Numbered from the stretch's first letter, positions 38,552 to 48,274 are shown. The stretch: DNA of 64,000 bases from Oceanospirillaceae bacterium (GCA_015665455.1 JADFAD010000002.1:124001-188000), one strand, 5' to 3'. Notes: generated by a model from the sequence alone, not told the origin. A program made the numbers and translations.

Positions 38552-39607
38552 TCATTTAGTGGAGATTCGATCCAGCGCTTGGACTCGACGAACTTCATTA
38601 TCACTGAATAAATCTTGTTGCAGTGCTCGTACGGCATCCTGTTGTTCAACGGTATCCATGTTTGAGCTCTCTATAGCTTGTCTTTGTTCTGTATATTGGG
38701 CGTATCGACCGTTCCACTCTGCTTGGGCTTCTTCCACTTTCAACAATCGACCCGCAGCATCTTCGCCCAAAACGAGAGCCCGAGCGTCATAAATTTCTTG
38801 GGCACTCGCACCTTGAGCCTTCAAGTCAGACACATCAACTCTCAATCGCTGCATCTTGTACTCATCCGACAAACGAGGTTTCACACTCTCTGGCGCTTGC
38901 TCCATTAAATCGACTAAAGCTCGTTCTTTTTCTTGTCCCGAAAGCTCGTTATTCGCAGTAAGCGCCATACGATCAAGCATATAATGATCAAAGTCTTCCG
39001 TCTCACCATAAAAGGCCTGTGCAGCATCATCACCTAAATACTGGCGACGTAAATCACTTACCATCTGAAGACGAGCACGATGAGCGTCCAGAGCTGAACT
39101 CCCATATTGATTTAGACCCGAGCCTATTTGTTGCTCCAAATCCGATAAGGCTCGCTTCATTTCTATGTAATTATTTAATAGAGCCAAGGCTTCTTCTTGA
39201 GCAGGGCTATCTAACCGCTGCTGAATCAACAAGGTGAGGCGATCCAGTATTTGCTCCAGAGTCTCTTCCCCCATAGAAGAAAGAAAGTACTCAAAGAAGT
39301 CTCGATTTTCGCTTGAAAAGATAAGGTGACCATCTTGATCTACTTGAAAACCGCCATTAATTTCTGTACCTCTCAAAGAACTAGGTAGTGCCATTAACGC
39401 CTGTTGTTCTGATCGCTTAAAACCTTCATGTTCCGAAGAGTTTAAAGGTTTTTGCTTATTATTTGACGGCCCTAACAATTCATCATGACTGATTTCAGAA
39501 TCGAGCGTATTTATAAAAGTATGATCAGAAGAAGGATTGGTAACGAACGTACCAATGATTGCGAGCACCACAATAAAAGAAATTGAGACAACTAACGATA
39601 TACGCAT
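38552..39607 (-). CDS. lifO: Lipase secretion chaperone (lipase foldase, LifO)
   Basis: A 351-residue inner-membrane-anchored periplasmic foldase for secreted lipases. An N-terminal membrane helix (MRISLVVSISFIVVLAIIG) is followed by a variable linker, a conserved first domain (LPSSLRGTEINGGFQVDQDG) with the Lif signature RDFFEYFLSSMGEE, and a long helical scaffold rich in Gln, Arg and Glu. ATG 39607 is chosen because the upstream start codon lies before its ribosome site. No lipase gene is adjacent, unlike the usual lipA-lifO operon. Confidence 0.88.
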   Translation of the reverse strand: MRISLVVSISFIVVLAIIGTFVTNPSSDHTFINTLDSEISHDELLGPSNNKQKPLNSSEHEGFKRSEQQALMALPSSLRGTEINGGFQVDQDGHLIFSSENRDFFEYFLSSMGEETLEQILDRLTLLIQQRLDSPAQEEALALLNNYIEMKRALSDLEQQIGSGLNQYGSSALDAHRARLQMVSDLRRQYLGDDAAQAFYGETEDFDHYMLDRMALTANNELSGQEKERALVDLMEQAPESVKPRLSDEYKMQRLRVDVSDLKAQGASAQEIYDARALVLGEDAAGRLLKVEEAQAEWNGRYAQYTEQRQAIESSNMDTVEQQDAVRALQQDLFSDNEVRRVQALDRISTK

Positions 39608-39648
39608 TTGGACTACTGCTCCTATGCCCAATGCGATATGTATTACAA

Positions 39649-39855
39649 CTAGATAGGTCTACTGCCGTATTTAGACTCTGGTTTTTTGGGGGGGTCGGCC
39701 ATAACGTTCGGTTCAATGACCTTAACTGTCCCACCACCACTTAAAAACTCTTCGATGTCTGTTTCCAACTGGACCCTCAGCTCCACATGATTGGACCGAG
39801 ATTTATTATTATTTGTGTCGTTCGAAAAAAAATCTTTGTCATTATAGTTTGCCAT
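39649..39855 (-). CDS. SutA-like RNA polymerase-binding regulator
   Basis: A 68-residue acidic protein with a disordered, Asn/Asp-rich N-terminus. The conserved C-terminal core is DIEEFLSGGGTVKVIEPNV followed by ADPPKKPESKYGSRPI, which closely resembles my recollection of Pseudomonas SutA, a small factor that binds RNA polymerase and raises expression during slow growth. It is shorter than the Pseudomonas protein. ATG 39855 has GAGGTGAG just upstream. It lies upstream of lifO, 41 bp away on the same strand. The family assignment is from memory of the motif. Confidence 0.72.
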   Translation of the reverse strand: MANYNDKDFFSNDTNNNKSRSNHVELRVQLETDIEEFLSGGGTVKVIEPNVMADPPKKPESKYGSRPI

Positions 39856-39972
39856 ACTCACCTCGCTTAATTCCTGTAAGCAAGTAATAGTTATAGACAA
39901 ACATTCATGATTTTACTAAGAAATCCTTCAACTTTTTGTGCAATTCTTAACCGGAATTATTAATGAGTCCAG

Positions 39973-40563
39973 TTAGTCCTCGTCCAAGATGCCTAAAATT
40001 TGTGCCTTAAAGTCATTGCTGACAGGTTGAAGGCCAATCCAGACTTTCAACAGTGCATCGTAAAACGCTTTTCCTTCTAATAAAGTATCTTCTCGGCCCG
40101 GAATGCGAACTAATGTTCCTTTACCCGGAAGATAATCGAGAATCGCTTCATCACCTTTATGGAAGCGTCTATTGTCAAATAGGGATAAAAAGCGATCAAT
40201 CGTCGGTTTAAGTGATTCATGCTCATCTTTAGTTAAGTTAATGATCAGGGCTTCATTCAATGCATTAGCGATTCTTCTAGCGCTTACTCGCTTAAGCAAA
40301 ACATGGAACATCATTCGCTTATAAGTATTGGATGCAATAATAATGTCTGGATCTTGGCTCGTTTCTTCAAGGTACAAACCACCCACATAAACATCCACAA
40401 GAAAGTACATTTTACGCAGTGCAGCTCCATTTAAATGAAGCTTAGTCTCCGACGGAGAAACCGTAATTTGCTCTGCAACATCAACATCAGATACGACGGC
40501 CGCATTCACCTGGTACGACGTCAGCACACAAAAACAAAGTAATAGAGGACGAATCCAAAACAT
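39973..40563 (-). CDS. Chalcone isomerase-like secreted protein
   Basis: A 196-residue protein with a signal peptide (about 1-21, ending VNA). The mature region has the pattern LNGAALRKMYFLVDVYVGGLY and FHVLLKRVSARRIANALNEA of bacterial chalcone-isomerase-like domains, which are non-enzymatic as far as known. ATG 40563 has AAGG 9 bases upstream; the longer reading adds an Asn-rich leader. The function is unknown; it is likely periplasmic. Confidence 0.82.
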   Translation of the reverse strand: MFWIRPLLLCFCVLTSYQVNAAVVSDVDVAEQITVSPSETKLHLNGAALRKMYFLVDVYVGGLYLEETSQDPDIIIASNTYKRMMFHVLLKRVSARRIANALNEALIINLTKDEHESLKPTIDRFLSLFDNRRFHKGDEAILDYLPGKGTLVRIPGREDTLLEGKAFYDALLKVWIGLQPVSNDFKAQILGILDED

Positions 40564-40842
40564 AATTGAAAACCTTAAGTTAGAATTATTGTTATTATTT
40601 AGTGCATCCTGCATCTGTTAAGGGATCTTTTACTTATTAGTTAAAAGGTAAGTAACGCCCCTCTTTATAATTTGCGTGCTATTGTGCAGTGAAGGTTACA
40701 TAAATGACACAGTTTACTTATGAAATGTGAGAGAGATCACACTCGAAAGGAGCACTTTCGACAGGATTTTATTTATACAGCAATGCACTAAAATCATTGC
40801 TGTTCCAACCCGTCAAAAGTATTGTCAACTTATAATAATGGC

Positions 40843-41484
40843 TTATTTTTCAAGAAAGCTTAACTGCACCCGTTCTACTTCTTCTTTCACGTGCTCGTTT
40901 AAGTATGGCTTTTCCAGCGCAAAGACTTGATAAATACCACGACGTAAACGATCACGGGTAATTTGGTCTTCAAGCTTAGGATCGTAGTCCGCAGTTCGAA
41001 GATACGTAGCCCAAGATGTGGCAACCAACCAACTATTAATGGCCAGTGCAGTAATCTCTTGATCAGAGATATCAATAATATTCGAACGTCGAAGACCGTA
41101 ATAAATCGATCCTACGTTTTCTAAACACCGCTGGCTGAATTCTGAATAGCGTTCGATTAATCGGTCATCACTTTCCAAGAAATACGCTAAATCGCGATGT
41201 AGGAACCTGAAAACCCACATGCCTTCAAAAATAGCTTCCAAATAATTGGCTTTATCTTCAATCGTCAATTCATGATCAGTAGGTACTTCAAGCGTTTGAT
41301 CAACCAACCGTTCATATTCAAGGTAAATTTCATACACAATTTCAGATTTATTTCTGAAATGATAATAAAGATTACCCGGAGAAATACCTAAGTGTGCGGC
41401 TATATGATTAGTAGTAACGTTACGTTCACCACGATCGTTAAAAAGGACTAATGCCGCTTCAAGAATTCGTTCTTTGGTATTCAT
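40843..41484 (-). CDS. TetR family transcriptional regulator
   Basis: A 213-residue repressor-type protein with an N-terminal TetR helix-turn-helix (TKERILEAALVLFNDRG; TTNHIAAHLGISPGNLYYHF) and a helical ligand-binding domain. It is transcribed away from the aldehyde dehydrogenase gene across a 209-bp region containing two palindromes. A TetR gene beside this dehydrogenase also occurs in Pseudomonas. It probably controls the dehydrogenase and itself in response to a lipid- or aldehyde-derived effector; this is inference. Confidence 0.9.
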   Translation of the reverse strand: MNTKERILEAALVLFNDRGERNVTTNHIAAHLGISPGNLYYHFRNKSEIVYEIYLEYERLVDQTLEVPTDHELTIEDKANYLEAIFEGMWVFRFLHRDLAYFLESDDRLIERYSEFSQRCLENVGSIYYGLRRSNIIDISDQEITALAINSWLVATSWATYLRTADYDPKLEDQITRDRLRRGIYQVFALEKPYLNEHVKEEVERVQLSFLEK

Positions 41485-41601
41485 TCAGATTCGCTTAACT
41501 GTACTCGTCGGATGGGAGCCTATCTTCACTCATCTTGGAGCTTGGGTCAAAGAATCCCAAAAAACCTGACCATAAATCGTTCAAATTTGTTGCAATTCTC
41601 G

Positions 41602-41621
41602 TTTAGAGCAATTACTCTAAA
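41602..41621. promoter_or_regulatory. Operator-like palindrome 1 (TetR/ALDH region)
   Basis: TTTAGAG-CAATTA-CTCTAAA is a perfect 7-6-7 inverted repeat. Its centre is 29 bp from that of the second palindrome, and the right halves share AAT-n-ACTCT. Both fit binding by the divergent TetR protein. Confidence 0.55.
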
Positions 41622-41630
41622 TGAAAATCA

Positions 41631-41650
41631 ACTAAGAAATGACTCTTAGT
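41631..41650. promoter_or_regulatory. Operator-like palindrome 2 (TetR/ALDH region)
   Basis: ACTAAGA-AATGAC-TCTTAGT is a second perfect 7-6-7 inverted repeat, 43 bp before the dehydrogenase start. The same geometry as the first site suggests one dimeric regulator. Confidence 0.55.
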
Positions 41651-41693
41651 GTTGTCCAAATTTCGCTCTCGTAACCTAATAAGGAGCACCATC

Positions 41694-43139
41694 ATGGTCG
41701 CAAACGTTGTTGAATTAACGGAATCTAAACGTGAAATCCAGCATTTGAACCAAGTACTAAGCGCTCAGAAACAAGCATTTCGTCAAAACCCTATGCCGAC
41801 TGCGAATGAACGTATTGAAAACCTTAATCGGTTAAAAAAGATGGTTCTTAAATACGAAGATGAAATTTGCGAAGCTATTAACAGTGATTTCAGCAGTCGT
41901 TCGAAAGACGAAACCCTCATTGCAGAGATTATGTCCGTTGTATCAGGCATAAATTACTGCATGAAAAATATTCGTCGTTGGATGCGTCCAGAAAAACGTC
42001 ACGTAAACCTTCTGTTCCAACCCGCTACAGCAAAAGTTGTCTATCAGCCAAAAGGGGTTGTAGGTATTGTTGTTCCTTGGAACTATCCGATTTTTCTAGC
42101 ATTAGGTCCACTGTGCTTTGCGCTTGCAGCAGGCAATAGAGCAATGATCAAAATGTCTGAATTTACACCTAAGACCTCTGAATACTTGAAAAAAATCATC
42201 AGTGAAACGTTCGATGACAGCATGGTAAGTGTCATCACAGGTGAGGCTGATGTTGCTCAAGAGTTCAGTAAGAAGCCGTTTGATCACTTATTATTTACAG
42301 GCTCGACGACGGTTGGTTCGCACGTAATGCGCGCAGCAGCAGACAACCTAACCCCTGTCACACTGGAGTTAGGCGGGAAATCTCCAGCGGTCATCGCCCC
42401 TGATGTGCCTATGCACGATGCAGTCGATCGAATCTGCTTTGGTAAATCATTCAACGCAGGGCAGACCTGTGTCGCTCCAGACTACGTTCTTTGCCCGTCC
42501 GATAAAGTGGATGCATTTGTTGATAGCTATCGAGATACATTTGCTCGTTTGTACCCTTCAATCAAAGAAAATGAAGATTACACAGCTATTATCGATGATC
42601 GTCAGTATCAACGCTTAAGATCGTGGATCGAAGATGCTCGCGCGAAAGGCGCAGAGATCATTGAAATTAACCCGGCAAATGAAAACTTACAATCAGGCAC
42701 GCGTAAGCTTCCTCTTCATATCATTTTAAATCCTACCGATGATATGACCGTAATGCAGGAAGAAATCTTTGGCCCTATTTTACCCGTCATCACATACAAC
42801 AGTATGAACGAGGCCATTGGCCATATTAATGACCGTCCACGCCCACTAGCACTTTACTATTTTGGTTACAGCCAAAAAGAACAAGAGCATGTACTCACCA
42901 AGACTCACGCAGGTGGTGTCTGTTTAAATGATGCCATTATGCACGTGGCCTTAGACGACCTACCATTTGGAGGCATCGGTCCTTCAGGTATGGGCGCTTA
43001 TCACGGCCATGAAGGCTTCTTAACCTTCTCTCATGCAAAATCAGTTCTAAGCAAACCTAGATTCAACAGTGGTAAATTAGCCTACGCCCCGTACGGTAAA
43101 ATCATTCATAAAATGATTTATAAGTTCTTTATCCGATAG
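41694..43139 (+). CDS. Aldehyde dehydrogenase, coniferyl-aldehyde type
   Basis: A 481-residue NAD(P)-dependent dehydrogenase. The visible active-site parts are VVPWNYPIFLALGPL (Asn), FTGSTTVGSHVM (cofactor), ELGGKSPAVI (general base Glu) and FNAGQTCVAPDYVL (nucleophile Cys). The C-terminal hydrophobic/basic tail (GKIIHKMIYKFFIR) resembles membrane-associated fatty-aldehyde enzymes. The family is annotated as coniferyl aldehyde dehydrogenase, but medium-chain aldehydes are equally likely. GGAG sits 7 bases before ATG 41694. Confidence 0.9.
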   Translation: MVANVVELTESKREIQHLNQVLSAQKQAFRQNPMPTANERIENLNRLKKMVLKYEDEICEAINSDFSSRSKDETLIAEIMSVVSGINYCMKNIRRWMRPEKRHVNLLFQPATAKVVYQPKGVVGIVVPWNYPIFLALGPLCFALAAGNRAMIKMSEFTPKTSEYLKKIISETFDDSMVSVITGEADVAQEFSKKPFDHLLFTGSTTVGSHVMRAAADNLTPVTLELGGKSPAVIAPDVPMHDAVDRICFGKSFNAGQTCVAPDYVLCPSDKVDAFVDSYRDTFARLYPSIKENEDYTAIIDDRQYQRLRSWIEDARAKGAEIIEINPANENLQSGTRKLPLHIILNPTDDMTVMQEEIFGPILPVITYNSMNEAIGHINDRPRPLALYYFGYSQKEQEHVLTKTHAGGVCLNDAIMHVALDDLPFGGIGPSGMGAYHGHEGFLTFSHAKSVLSKPRFNSGKLAYAPYGKIIHKMIYKFFIR

Positions 43140-43152
43140 AACTGTAATCTGG

Positions 43153-43190
43153 TGAGCCTATTTCTAGATAGGCTCAACCATTTCTTTATT
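43153..43190 (+). terminator. Hairpin after the aldehyde dehydrogenase gene
   Basis: TGAGCCTAT and ATAGGCTCA form a 9-bp stem with a 6-nt loop, 13 bp after the stop, followed by T-rich sequence. Confidence 0.55.
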
Positions 43191-43349
43191 CTTATATCCT
43201 CAAGTTTTATTCTGCCTCGAAGAAAAAACAACGGAAACTAAACTGTTTCTGATCCTCGAAATCGAAATTAGCTTTTCTCAGCAGACATCAAACTTCGCCC
43301 TTATCAAGCGCTTAATTTTTCGGTAACATGCGCGAACAATACACAGTGA

Positions 43350-44126
<777 letters not shown>

Positions 44127-44130
44127 CCGC

Positions 44131-44172
44131 AACGGCTAACAACCATATCAACACATAAGGCTGTTAGTCGTT
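44131..44172. terminator. Imperfect hairpin between convergent genes
   Basis: AACGGCTAACAACC pairs with GGCTGTTAGTCGTT around a 14-nt loop, with one wobble and one mismatch. No T-tract, but it lies between the convergent fdx and beta-barrel genes. Confidence 0.4.
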
Positions 44173-44181
44173 AGGAAGTGT

Positions 44182-44811
44182 TTAGAAAAGGTACACAACA
44201 CTTGCTGATGCTGTCATAGCAATGAACGTGTAGTCTTTCGTCTGGAAGGTTTCTGTATTACCCTCTGTACCAAACGCGACATCAAGGTTGAACGTCGTAA
44301 AGTCCAGCTCAGTACGAATACGGAAGTGTTCGTCCATATAGAATTGAGCACCACCACCAAAAATCAATGATTCAGAAGACTGCTCTTCACCTAATCCGCG
44401 TTGAACTTCACGGTACGTATAATCTGATTCACCAAAACCTAGCTTGCCAAACAAGTCTAAATGACCAAGGGCACTTTCATAGATAGGATACGCTAAAACG
44501 CCTGACACGTGCCAAGCTTGCATATCTACTTCACTGACTGAATCAACACCATATTCATTATAATCATAATCTTGATAGCTCCACTCCACAGAGAAGTTTT
44601 CAGAAAACTTATAACCAGCAATGAATCGATAAGCTGTGCCACTGTCATCCCAATCACTATCGCCCGTACTTTCTTCAATGAAACCATCGTCGTCAAACTT
44701 TGTATAACCGCCACCCACACCAACATAAGGGCCCATTTCGGCGTAACTCATATTTGAAAGTAACAGTACTGATACAGCAGATAAGCAGGCTAGCGTTCGT
44801 TTTATTATCAT
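44182..44811 (-). CDS. Outer-membrane beta-barrel protein (OmpA-like porin family)
   Basis: A 209-residue exported protein with a signal peptide (about 1-24, ending SYA). It then has eight alternating amphipathic strands starting MGPYVGVGGGYTKFDD and the C-terminal Phe (SVVYLF) expected for insertion by the BAM complex. It looks like the small opacity/OmpW-OmpA barrel class and has no peptidoglycan-binding domain. The loops are acidic. AGGAG sits 7 bases before ATG 44811. Ligand or role unknown. Confidence 0.85.
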   Translation of the reverse strand: MIIKRTLACLSAVSVLLLSNMSYAEMGPYVGVGGGYTKFDDDGFIEESTGDSDWDDSGTAYRFIAGYKFSENFSVEWSYQDYDYNEYGVDSVSEVDMQAWHVSGVLAYPIYESALGHLDLFGKLGFGESDYTYREVQRGLGEEQSSESLIFGGGAQFYMDEHFRIRTELDFTTFNLDVAFGTEGNTETFQTKDYTFIAMTASASVVYLF

Positions 44812-44853
44812 TATTTTTCTCCTTATGTTCGAACGCTGGCTATTGTCACACAT

Positions 44854-44879
44854 AAAAAAGGCCTCTTACGAGGCCTTTT
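44854..44879 (-). terminator. Terminator of the small membrane protein gene
   Basis: AAAAGGCCTCG and its complement form a strong stem; on the minus strand it is followed by six T residues. It ends transcription of the gene at 44904-45263 just before the beta-barrel gene. Confidence 0.85.
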
Positions 44880-44903
44880 CCACAATTTTTTATTTTCCAA
44901 ACA

Positions 44904-45263
44904 TTATTCTGTAGTTTCTTGCTCAACCACTTCGTATTTCCTTTCAAGTGTCGTACAACCTAAACACCGAACAAAGGTCATTTTAGCAGGCTTAATCATT
45001 AATTCATCAGCGGCATCACCTGCATTCCCACCCAATAACGAAAATGGAGAGGTAATGATAAATAGTGCAGTACCCAAAACAGTTACACCAAGCATTATGG
45101 GTCTAACCACTAATCCATCTAATACCATTTCGGCTGGACCAGGTTGATTTAATTTACTTGGATCAGAGAGGGACTCAGCCATCGCCGAAGTTGGTAACAC
45201 CAACTGCATAATGAGCAACGACATTGCTGCAAATTTACTTAACTTAATCCAAATCTGTTGCAT
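44904..45263 (-). CDS. Small conserved membrane protein (CLGC motif)
   Basis: A 119-residue protein with a signal peptide (about 1-29, ending AMA) and one internal hydrophobic segment (LGVTVLGTALFIITSPFSLL). The region VVRPIMLGVTVLGTALFIIT through SPFSLLGGN and TFVRCLGCT is characteristic of a small gammaproteobacterial family whose database labels (such as multidrug transporter) are not supported by any transporter feature. It is likely periplasmic or inner-membrane. Function unknown. Confidence 0.7.
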   Translation of the reverse strand: MQQIWIKLSKFAAMSLLIMQLVLPTSAMAESLSDPSKLNQPGPAEMVLDGLVVRPIMLGVTVLGTALFIITSPFSLLGGNAGDAADELMIKPAKMTFVRCLGCTTLERKYEVVEQETTE

Positions 45264-45340
45264 AGTACTATCCCTTCAATGTGCAATAACAATAATTCTG
45301 TTTTTATTGAACCAATAATAGGCTGCTTTTACACAAAATG

Positions 45341-46180
45341 TCAGCTTTTTTGGCATTTTGAGCAGTAGACCGTCGTTCTGCCTTGCATTTTTATTTCTTC
45401 TAAACACGAACCGCATTTGTAACAGGCCAAGCCTGCGCGTCCATATACCATAAGCTCTTGTTGAAAATACCCTGGTTTACCATCACCACCAACAAAGTCC
45501 TTAAGCGTTGTTCCTCCTTGCTCAATCGCCTGCGCTAATACAGCTTTGATGCATTCAGCCAAACGCTGCAACCTAACCTTACCCAGTTTAGATACAGTAA
45601 CGGTCGGATTGATTCCAGCCTTAAACAAGGCTTCATTCGCGTAGATATTTCCAACCCCCACTACCACTTTGTTATCCATGATGAATTGTTTAACCGCAAC
45701 ACTACGCGTCCTAGACGTCTTATACATATGAAGGCCATTGAACTCATTTACTAAAGGTTCTGGTCCTAAATGCGCTAAATGCTTACTCGTGGAGAGATCT
45801 TCAATCCATAGCACAGCACCAAACTTACGGGGATCATTGTATCGAAGAATAGTGGATTCAGTTTCTTCGCCGGAAGCATGATCCGCAAACACAAAATCAA
45901 CATGATCATGCTTTCCAACCTCAGAGTTGTCTTGAACAACTCTCAAGCTGCCTGACATCCCCAAATGGATCATCAAAGTACCGTGTTCAAACTCCAGCAA
46001 TAAATACTTTGCCCTACGGCGAACGCCTATCAAATCTCGTCCAACCAGCTGAAACTCCAAATCATCAGGAATTGGCCACCTGAGCTTTCTTTGCCGCACA
46101 TCCACGGCTTGAACCGTTTTATTCAATATATGAGGCGATATTCCTCGACGTGTTGTTTCGACTTCTGGTAATTCAGGCAA
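45341..46180 (-). CDS. mutM: Formamidopyrimidine-DNA glycosylase
   Basis: A base-excision repair enzyme that removes 8-oxoguanine and cleaves the abasic site. It has 279 residues. The N-terminus MPELPEVETTRRG exposes catalytic Pro and Glu after Met removal, the H2TH region includes VGNIYANEALF, and the C-terminal zinc finger has four Cys (CYKCGSC and YCSKC). It is 15 bp downstream of ung on the same strand, so two oxidative/deamination repair glycosylases form one unit. Confidence 0.97.
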   Translation of the reverse strand: MPELPEVETTRRGISPHILNKTVQAVDVRQRKLRWPIPDDLEFQLVGRDLIGVRRRAKYLLLEFEHGTLMIHLGMSGSLRVVQDNSEVGKHDHVDFVFADHASGEETESTILRYNDPRKFGAVLWIEDLSTSKHLAHLGPEPLVNEFNGLHMYKTSRTRSVAVKQFIMDNKVVVGVGNIYANEALFKAGINPTVTVSKLGKVRLQRLAECIKAVLAQAIEQGGTTLKDFVGGDGKPGYFQQELMVYGRAGLACYKCGSCLEEIKMQGRTTVYCSKCQKS

Positions 46181-46195
46181 CGGAAAATCCTTTCT

Positions 46196-46909
46196 TTAAA
46201 ATAATTGGCCATTGAATTCATCCACCGCTTGAATCTCGGGCAATTGCCAATCAATTGGCGGCTTATTCTGATCGGTTAGATAACGATTTAATTCAGAAAA
46301 ATGTCCACACCCAAGAAATCCGCGATAGGCAGATAAAGGCGACGGATGCGTAGTTTCAAGAACCAAATGTTTCTCTCGATCAATTTTTTTACCTTTTTTT
46401 TGGGCGTGACTGCCCCACAATAAAAAAACAACACCACTTCGTTTTACATTAAGCAGCTCAACGGCCTTATCAGTAAACTCTTCCCAGCCCTGACCTTGGT
46501 GAGAACCGGCCTTTGAGTGCTCGACGGTTAACACGCTGTTTAACAATAAGACGCCTTGTTCAGCCCATGAGGTCAAGAAACCATGATTCACAGGTATCAC
46601 GCCTAAATCACGCTCCAACTCCTTATAAATGTTTTTTAAAGAAGGAGGGACTTTGATTTCCGGCCTGACTGAAAAGCAAAGACCATGTGCTTGGTCCGGC
46701 CCGTGATAGGGGTCTTGGCCCAAGATTACAACTTTAACCTGATCTAAAGGAGTAAGATTGAACGCATTAAAGTACTCATCGTCTTCCGGATAAATCACTG
46801 AACCCCGAGCTCTTTGCTCACTTAAATAGTTGAACAGTTGTTGCATATAAGGCTTATCAAATTCTGCACTTAAGTGTTGATTCCAGCTGGGTGTTAAGAA
46901 CGGATGCAT
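46196..46909 (-). CDS. ung: Uracil-DNA glycosylase
   Basis: Removes uracil from DNA. The 237-residue family 1 enzyme has the water-activating motif GQDPYHGP with D66 and the C-terminal [17 protein letters not shown] containing the catalytic His and minor-groove loop. The open frame extends 38 codons further upstream, but those residues are hydrophobic and unlike the family, so ATG 46909 is used. It precedes mutM by 15 bp. Confidence 0.96.
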   Translation of the reverse strand: MHPFLTPSWNQHLSAEFDKPYMQQLFNYLSEQRARGSVIYPEDDEYFNAFNLTPLDQVKVVILGQDPYHGPDQAHGLCFSVRPEIKVPPSLKNIYKELERDLGVIPVNHGFLTSWAEQGVLLLNSVLTVEHSKAGSHQGQGWEEFTDKAVELLNVKRSGVVFLLWGSHAQKKGKKIDREKHLVLETTHPSPLSAYRGFLGCGHFSELNRYLTDQNKPPIDWQLPEIQAVDEFNGQLF

Positions 46910-47197
46910 TTCTATTGTGGCCTTGTATATCAATAAGTTAACCAGTACCAATTTAAAGAAGATATAACCTTCAAAACTAAGATTATAAGATAACTCGCAC
47001 AACCAAACACAGAGGTTACTCACATAAACCCCATAAGCCTACATTTAAACTCGATTCACAAAACAAAACTAATAAGAAATTTATCAATTACTTCTATGTG
47101 ATTTCGTTGATCTAAAGTACAAAAAAACAATATTGCTAATCCAATGCTGTCAGGAAGATCAGGATCGATCTTTCTTAAAACAAACAAGGAGTTTTCA

Positions 47198-48136
47198 ATG
47201 TGGAGCGTAGGCAATCACTATAAAGTCTATCAAGGCCTTATAAATGGAAGTATTGAACTACCTTCCATTGGATCTCACTTCGCAAACCTGAAACACCAAG
47301 TTGAATCGAATAATTTTAATCTTGCAGGCTCTCCCGTTAACCAACAACTGTTGATCGCCTTATCTGCAGACCACGACTTATCTCAATTGCTGATTAATGG
47401 TGCCAACCAAAGCCGTTATTATGGCAGCCCCTTAGTCACTAGCCTAAGTACCGCCATTACCCGGCTAGCACCTAAAAAGATCTCTGACTTAATTACCTTA
47501 TTTGCCATCCGAGATGTTGTGCTTCCTGATAACTTACCCGCAAACCATTACATTCGTAATCTGTGGGAAGACACACTTCAGCTATCTGCTATCTGCTGCG
47601 CAATTAATTACCGCTTAACTCAAACTTCCGGTGTCCATTTCGATCACAGTGCACTAGCAGGTTTAGTGGTCCATCTTGGCACGATCATGCTGCTTACTAC
47701 CTTCCGTAACTCAGGTCTTACCGTACCTTCACACCAACAGATTGAAGATGTTCCAGATATACTTTCTTGCAATATCGCATCACTTGCAGCCCTTCATTGG
47801 CAAATGGACCCCGCCATTTCTGAGTGCGCACTTCGAAAAAGCCAATACAATGAAGTGAATTTTGATAAGTTCTCAATACTCGATGTACTTCATATGGCGA
47901 TCACGCTGCACCGAAAAAACCAACAAAAAGATATTGCTCACCCAGCGCTTAAACACAGCTTTCCGTTCATTAAGGCGGTTAAACAAAGACTTATCAGAGA
48001 AGAAGCGGATCACTTCACACAAATGGTAGAAGGACATGCTTTAGCTATCTTTCAAGGCTTAAGCCCTTTGATTAATAAATACCCAGTAAACAACTTCATA
48101 CGACACAACCCATCACAGTTCAGAAAACAGGGCTAA
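47198..48136 (+). CDS. HDOD domain protein, copy 1
   Basis: A 312-residue cytoplasmic HDOD protein: a catalytically degenerate HD-superfamily fold used in signalling. The expected H-D pair is present only as His (LAGLVVHLGTIMLL). The N-terminus MWSVGNHYKVYQGLINGSI is shared with the next gene. AGGAG lies 6 bases before ATG 47198. It has no receiver, GGDEF or EAL domain attached, so its partner is unknown. It pairs in tandem with copy 2, from which it has diverged strongly. Confidence 0.82.
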   Translation: MWSVGNHYKVYQGLINGSIELPSIGSHFANLKHQVESNNFNLAGSPVNQQLLIALSADHDLSQLLINGANQSRYYGSPLVTSLSTAITRLAPKKISDLITLFAIRDVVLPDNLPANHYIRNLWEDTLQLSAICCAINYRLTQTSGVHFDHSALAGLVVHLGTIMLLTTFRNSGLTVPSHQQIEDVPDILSCNIASLAALHWQMDPAISECALRKSQYNEVNFDKFSILDVLHMAITLHRKNQQKDIAHPALKHSFPFIKAVKQRLIREEADHFTQMVEGHALAIFQGLSPLINKYPVNNFIRHNPSQFRKQG

Positions 48137-48240
48137 TCCCACCTTTACTGACAATCCTATCGATAAAATGACTTTTTGTTTCTAAGTTATTGCTTTACTA
48201 TGCCGATACTGTCTAAGACATAATCATCAGTAATCAATAA

Positions 48241-48258
48241 AAATAATAACAACAAGAA
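48241..48258 (+). promoter_or_regulatory. A-rich leader motif (Hfq/Crc-like)
   Basis: A run of A-A-pyrimidine triplets (AAATAATAACAACAAGAA) lies 17-34 bases before the start of HDOD copy 2. It fits the AAnAAnAA type bound by Hfq with Crc in Pseudomonas, and crc is encoded at 62136. It may be chance in AT-leaning DNA. Confidence 0.3.
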
Positions 48259-48274
48259 GAGTAGGGACAGACAA

